Positions 6,609 to 9,174 of a stretch of DNA of 9,174 nucleotides are shown here, in pieces. The notes beneath the pieces were generated by a model. That model saw only the letters and a program-made list of their open reading frames with translations. It searched no databases and was not told the DNA's origin. The translations under genes and the position numbers were made by a program. Each line of letters opens with the position of its first letter. Position 1 is the stretch's first letter. Where the stretch lies: NCBI GenBank assembly GCA_946496415.1, contig CAMMGP010000030.1, positions 1-9,174 on the forward strand, in the 5' to 3' direction. The stretch is from an uncultured Clostridia bacterium. Its GTDB lineage: Bacteria; Bacillota; Clostridia; Christensenellales; Aristaeellaceae.

Positions 6609-7355
6609 TCAGCTTTCGCGCAGGGCAACAGTCGCGGCATCGGCATCTGCCAGAATCTGATCGATGTCGCCGCCGGCCAGAGCCTTCGACAGAGCTTCGC
6701 GAACGATGTCGTGGAACTCGGTCTTGGTGGGATACTCGTTCGGGCCGGGGAAGCTGTCGTGGGTGGCCAGCAGTTCGGTCACGGCGTTCAGGCCCTCGTC
6801 CTCAACGCTCACGCCCGCCGTCGCGGAGAACTGGCTGGTGGCTTCGGCGTAGAGTTGCGCGATCTCCGGGCTGTAGAGGTACTCGAGGAACATCATGGCC
6901 TCTTCAACGTTCGGGGAATCGGCGTTGATGGCATAACTCTGGCCCAGAGCGGTGGTCATCGGGCAGTAGTCCTCAGAGTTGGGCAGTACGAAGAAGCCGA
7001 AGTTCAGATCCGGGTTCTGGCTGCGGATGGCGTTGATGTCCCAGCTGCCGGTGGACAGCATGGCCGCCACGCCCTGGGCGAAGAGGGCGATGGAAGCGTC
7101 ATAGCTGGTGCCCTGCACGCCGTCGATGAACACGCCGTTCTCGCCGTAGGCCTTCACGTCCTCGAACACTTTGCGCACGTTCTCGTCCGTCCAGCTCGCG
7201 GTGCCCATCTCCAGATCATACTGGATGCGCAGGTTGTCGGAATTGTAGCTGGTGAACAGGGGGTTATTGATCAGGTCATAGCACCAGGCCTCGCCAAAGC
7301 CGGCGGAGATCGTGCCGTAGCCGTTCTCGCGCAGCACGCTGGCGACGTTCATCAA
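6609..7355 (-). pseudogene. 5'-truncated sugar ABC transporter solute-binding protein
   Basis: The open part (248 residues from a TTG at 7353-7355, with ATG next to it) matches the C-terminal half to two thirds of a CUT1 extracellular solute-binding protein (family 1, MalE/UgpB type). The clearest landmark is ALFAQGVAAMLSTGSWDINAI (90-110), followed by PDLNFGFFVLP (115-125) and a region ending in LADADAATVALRES. Full-length members are about 420-450 residues with a lipoprotein signal peptide; both that signal and the N-terminal lobe are missing. The frame stays open a little further upstream and reads LLYWDEL (7373-7353), where WDEL is itself a family motif (TWDEL), before a TGA at 7374-7376. 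Similarity is therefore cut off abruptly near 7370, inside the control region of the divergent regulator. No Shine-Dalgarno precedes TTG/ATG. Even if made, the product would stay in the cytoplasm and could not bind sugar properly. It was the first gene of the operon. Confidence 0.85.
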
Positions 7356-7365
7356 CTCGTCCCAG

Positions 7366-7371
7366 TATAAT
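7366..7371 (+). promoter_or_regulatory. possible -10 element for the ROK regulator gene
   Basis: TATAAT at 7366-7371 is a perfect -10 consensus on the plus strand, about 90 nt before the chosen start of the ROK gene and upstream of both palindromes. No good -35 is seen 16-18 nt upstream, because that DNA is now binding-protein coding sequence. It overlaps the point where binding-protein similarity stops. On the minus strand the same AT-rich run gives only weak promoter-like boxes (TTGGCC, 19-nt gap, TATTAT). Confidence 0.35.
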
Positions 7372-7374
7372 AAT

Positions 7375-7390
7375 CATATATTTGTATATG
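7375..7390. promoter_or_regulatory. palindrome CATATA-tttg-TATATG, possible operator
   Basis: This is a perfect 6-bp inverted repeat with a 4-bp spacer, located between the truncated binding-protein gene and the ROK gene, just downstream of the candidate TATAAT. The position suits a regulator binding site controlling the divergent region, but AT-rich palindromes also occur by chance. Confidence 0.35.
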
Positions 7391-7412
7391 CGGCCAAACA
7401 TGCGCGCCACTG

Positions 7413-7427
7413 ATAAACTCGGTTTAT
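7413..7427. promoter_or_regulatory. palindrome ATAAAC-tcg-GTTTAT, candidate ROK operator
   Basis: This 6+3+6 perfect inverted repeat lies 35 nt upstream of the ROK start codon. ROK repressors such as XylR of Bacillus bind AT-rich palindromes whose half-sites contain AGTTT/AAACT-like sequence; here GAGTTTAT/ATAAACTC-type half-sites meet at the centre. Its place ahead of the regulator gene fits autoregulation and control of the divergent operon. The assignment rests on position and symmetry only. Confidence 0.45.
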
Positions 7428-7449
7428 TTATTTGGCGCCGGCAGGCGCA

Positions 7450-7456
7450 GAGGAGA
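7450..7456 (+). promoter_or_regulatory. Shine-Dalgarno fixing a GTG start for the ROK gene
   Basis: GAGGAGA at 7450-7456 lies five nt before GTG at 7462-7464. The frame is open upstream to a TTG at 7432, but that codon has no Shine-Dalgarno and lies in the control region. The GTG start is therefore preferred. Confidence 0.7.
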
Positions 7457-7461
7457 CTTCT

Positions 7462-8550
7462 GTGGAAAATAAAAGCGGCAAGAACGCCCAGAACTTAAAA
7501 AGCGAGAACCGCGGTCTTTTGTTCCGACACATCGCCACCCGACGGCGGACCTCCCGCACGGAGATGGCGCATCTGAGCGGTCTGAACAAGATGACCGTCT
7601 CCAAGATCACCGCCGATTTCCTCGCCAAACGCTACATCCTTGAAAGCACCTCCACCGCCACGCGCAACAACCCCATCATGCTGGAACTTTCCCCGGACGC
7701 GCCCAAAATCATCGGCCTGCTCATCCGCAAAACGCGCGTTTCCGTGGTGTTGTGCAATTTCAATCTGGACATCCTCGCCTTTGAATCGGAGGATATCTGC
7801 GAGTGCACCGCGGAACAGTTGCTGGCCGTGGCGCGGAGGCTCGTCGATCGCATGATGCGCTTTGGCGCCATTCTCGGCATTGGCATCGGTTCCATCGGTC
7901 CTGTGGATATCCACAATGGCGTCATCCTTGATCCGCCGAACTTCTGGGGCATCCATGATGTGCCCATCGTGGAATACTTCCGCGATCTTTATCATCTGCC
8001 GGTCTATCTGAACCACCACTACAATTGTGAGGCGCTCGCTGAACTTTATTATGGAAACGGCGTGAAGTACCACGATTTTCTTTTCCTCGGCATCCAGGAG
8101 GGCCTGGGGCTCGGCATCGTCACCAACAACCAACTGCTCAGCGACTTTACCGGCTACGAAAGCGAATTTGGCTATCTGTGCGTCAATTTTGACGATCACA
8201 CGCCCCGCGAGGGCGTTCCCAGCGGCTTCCTGGGCGCCTACGTGTCCTTTGAAAACGCCGACCGCGCGCAAATCGAAAACGGCGTCGCCATTCTCAGTTT
8301 CGCGCTGGCGGGCGTGTGCAACATCCTCAATTCTCAGGCCATCATCGTCGGCGACAGCCAGGGGATGCTTTCGGACGAGGACCTGCGGCGCATGGAGGAA
8401 AAAATCAACGGCCTGACGCTGGCCGGAAAATACCGCCACATCGACGTTTGCCGCTCCTACCGGGGCGGAGATTTCGAAACGGCGAGTTGCGCGATCAACA
8501 TCATCCATCGCGTGTTCGCCGGAGAACTCCTGTTCAATGCAGAGGGCTGA
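7462..8550 (+). CDS. ROK-family transcriptional regulator with degenerate kinase and zinc sites
   Basis: From the GTG this is 362 residues. An N-terminal winged helix-turn-helix (about 16-65, with the core EMAHLSGLNKMTVSKI at 34-49) should bind DNA. A ROK sugar-binding fold follows: GIGIGSIGPVD (139-149), LNHHYNCEALAELYYG (183-198), GLGLGIV (214-220) and NILNSQAIIVGDS (287-299). Key ROK residues are altered. The ENDAN motif reads NHHYN, so the catalytic Asp is His186. The zinc motif GHxxx...CxCGxxGC is replaced by FGYLCVN...REGVPSGF. No DxGxT phosphate motif is seen near residue 85. It should therefore be a sugar-sensing repressor, not a kinase. The part between AYVS (259-262) and the NILN helix is about 40 residues shorter than usual. 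It is divergent from the carbohydrate operon and probably controls it and itself through palindromes in 7375-7427. A terminator follows at 8569. Confidence 0.85.
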   Translation: MENKSGKNAQNLKSENRGLLFRHIATRRRTSRTEMAHLSGLNKMTVSKITADFLAKRYILESTSTATRNNPIMLELSPDAPKIIGLLIRKTRVSVVLCNFNLDILAFESEDICECTAEQLLAVARRLVDRMMRFGAILGIGIGSIGPVDIHNGVILDPPNFWGIHDVPIVEYFRDLYHLPVYLNHHYNCEALAELYYGNGVKYHDFLFLGIQEGLGLGIVTNNQLLSDFTGYESEFGYLCVNFDDHTPREGVPSGFLGAYVSFENADRAQIENGVAILSFALAGVCNILNSQAIIVGDSQGMLSDEDLRRMEEKINGLTLAGKYRHIDVCRSYRGGDFETASCAINIIHRVFAGELLFNAEG

Positions 8551-8568
8551 GGGGTTTGAAGCCTTGCC

Positions 8569-8597
8569 GCGCGTCGGATGCCTCCGGCGCGCTTTTT
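8569..8597 (+). terminator. intrinsic terminator of the ROK gene
   Basis: GCGCGTCGG (8569-8577) pairs with CCGGCGCGC (8584-8592), nine base pairs with one G-U wobble and a 6-nt loop, followed by TTTTT (8593-8597). It begins 18 nt after the ROK stop codon. This is a textbook rho-independent terminator. Confidence 0.9.
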
Positions 8598-8614
8598 ATG
8601 TTCGCGTAGATCGC

Positions 8615-8688
8615 TGCGGAGATTTTGCAAACGCTGTGTTAGGAGCAGCGTTTCGTCAGAACTCCCGCGGGCATCGAAAATCTCCGCA
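8615..8688. repeat. nested inverted repeats (two-tier stem-loop)
   Basis: An outer perfect 12-bp repeat, TGCGGAGATTTT (8615-8626) with AAAATCTCCGCA (8677-8688), encloses an inner perfect 8-bp hairpin, AAACGCTG (8629-8636) with CAGCGTTT (8646-8653), loop 9 nt. About 23 unpaired nt lie on the right side between the tiers. It sits just after the ROK terminator, in DNA without a convincing gene. It could be a small structured RNA, a relic of a small mobile element or a DNA-level element; no family is recognised. Confidence 0.6.
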
Positions 8689-8689
8689 T

Positions 8690-9126
8690 TGAGGGCCGGG
8701 CGGCACGTCCACAGACCCCTGCACGGCATACAACACAAGTTGGGGAAAGCGGTAGGGGAGACGAACCGGGCTTTCAGCGCTCCGCAACACACCCAACGCG
8801 CAATTCGCCGAATTTATCCTCCCCGCGAGGGAAGCGACATTGCGCGCCGCACTTGCCGCGCGTGCGAAGGCGCGTTTCAACCCGCGCTCGGCGGAGACGA
8901 CATTGAAGCATTGTGCGAAAGGCAGGTGGGAACGCGCGAACACAGCCCTTCCCGTGGCTTGGAAGCGGATGAGAAATGCCTGAAGCTGTCTGCGGCACAG
9001 CGCTTTCAAGCGTTTTTCTCTCGCGCGAACGGACAAAGGATTAACGCAGACCGCCGGTTTCGTCCATGAGGTCAACAAAAACGCAGGATGATGCGTCCGT
9101 TTCTGCGAAACCCACCCCAAAACCAC
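8690..9126. other. intergenic stretch without a convincing gene
   Basis: About 440 nt. Long open frames exist on both strands, as expected at this base composition, but none has a Shine-Dalgarno-supported start or a recognisable domain, and their translations are rich in Arg, Ala and Pro without order. The longest minus-strand frame starts inside the tRNA terminator and the longest plus-strand frame starts inside the ROK terminator, which argues against both. Nothing else can be assigned. Confidence 0.5.
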
Positions 9127-9153
9127 AAAAAAACCAGCCATTTCTGACTGGTT
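9127..9153 (-). terminator. intrinsic terminator of the tRNA gene
   Basis: Read on the minus strand, AACCAGTCA (9153-9145), a GAAA tetraloop (9144-9141) and TGGCTGGTT (9140-9132) form a 9-bp stem with one G-U pair, followed by an uninterrupted U tract (9131-9127). It begins two nt after the encoded tRNA CCA end. Both the stable tetraloop and the placement support it. Confidence 0.9.
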
Positions 9154-9155
9154 TC

Positions 9156-9174
9156 TGGAGCTGATGACCGGATT
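9156..9174 (-). tRNA. 3' end of a tRNA gene (partial, cut by window edge; possibly tRNA-Thr)
   Basis: Read on the minus strand, the last 19 nt are AATCCGGTCATCAGCTCCA. They fit the end of a bacterial tRNA: the last three T-loop bases, the T-stem 3' strand CCGGT, the acceptor 3' strand CATCAGC, discriminator U73 and an encoded CCA (9158-9156). A matching 5' strand would read GCTGATG, which with U73 is common for tRNA-Thr in Firmicutes. The anticodon is outside the window, so the amino acid is a guess. A terminator follows immediately. Confidence 0.85.

Noticed and set aside
6274..8250. GTGTCC occurring at both the permease junction and the possible ROK junction, as a deletion hotspot
   Set aside because: GTGTCC is only six bases, occurs at several other places in the window, and is absent at the binding-protein junction. 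Chance is the simpler explanation.
7495..8508. Minus-strand open frame opposite the ROK gene
   Set aside because: The plus-strand ROK protein has clear domains and a ribosome binding site; the opposite frame has neither.
7462..8550. ROK protein as a glucokinase or other sugar kinase
   Set aside because: It has an N-terminal DNA-binding domain and has lost the catalytic Asp and the phosphate-binding motif.
9001..9017. Terminator-like CGCT-ttca-AGCG followed by TTTTT on the plus strand
   Set aside because: The stem is only four base pairs and no gene precedes it.
8578..9069. Plus-strand 163-codon frame after ROK
   Set aside because: It starts inside the ROK terminator loop and reads as Arg-rich, unordered sequence.
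8656..9141. Minus-strand 161-codon frame between ROK and the tRNA
   Set aside because: Its first codons are the tRNA terminator stem and U tract, it has no Shine-Dalgarno and its sequence shows no domain.
9156..9174. tRNA 3' end as an attachment site with a second copy in the window
   Set aside because: I could find no repeat of the tRNA end elsewhere in the window and no integrase gene.
1..9174. CRISPR array, toxin-antitoxin or phage-defence system
   Set aside because: No regularly spaced repeats and no defence-type protein motifs were seen.

Overview
This window looks like part of a GC-rich chromosome from an anaerobic Gram-positive bacterium, probably an uncultured Clostridia/Christensenellales-type Firmicute. 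That placement is an inference. It rests on strong GGAGG-type ribosome binding sites, intrinsic terminators with U tracts, an MsmX/UgpC-type sugar ABC ATPase, a ROK-family repressor and a tRNA with an encoded CCA end. No ribosomal or other phylogenetic marker is complete in the window.

Layout. (a) 1-461 (+): C-terminal piece of a multi-spanning membrane protein cut by the window edge. (b) 462-896: no intact gene; it holds a decayed IS3-family transposase fragment on the minus strand and two strong hairpins. (c) 897-7373 (-): a carbohydrate-use operon, in transcription order a solute-binding-protein remnant, one permease gene, a GH38-type alpha-mannosidase-like enzyme, a uroporphyrinogen-decarboxylase (URO-D)/MtaA-superfamily protein and the transport ATPase. 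Gaps between genes are short and most genes have a clear Shine-Dalgarno. (d) 7356-7461: AT-rich divergent control region with two palindromes. (e) 7462-8550 (+): a ROK-family regulator followed by a good terminator. (f) 8598-9126: no convincing gene, but a nested inverted repeat near its start. (g) 9127-9174 (-): the 3' end of a tRNA gene and its terminator, cut by the window edge.

How the genes fit together. The plan is a ROK repressor controlling a divergent operon that imports an oligosaccharide (binding protein, two permeases, ATPase) and processes it in the cytoplasm (GH38-like hydrolase without signal peptide, plus a URO-D-family protein of unknown substrate).

The main observation is that the import part is broken twice while the enzymes and the ATPase look intact. 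The binding protein lacks its signal peptide and N-terminal half. The single permease is an in-frame chimera: its first ~83 residues look like the first permease of such systems (MalF/UgpA type) and the rest like the second (MalG/UgpE type), as if one deletion joined the middle of one gene to the middle of the next. The ROK protein also has a short C-terminal half and has lost the residues used for zinc binding and sugar phosphorylation. Either the locus is decaying or being remodelled by clean deletions, or the assembly is collapsed here; reads across the junctions would decide. No wholly new system is clearly demonstrated by the sequence alone.
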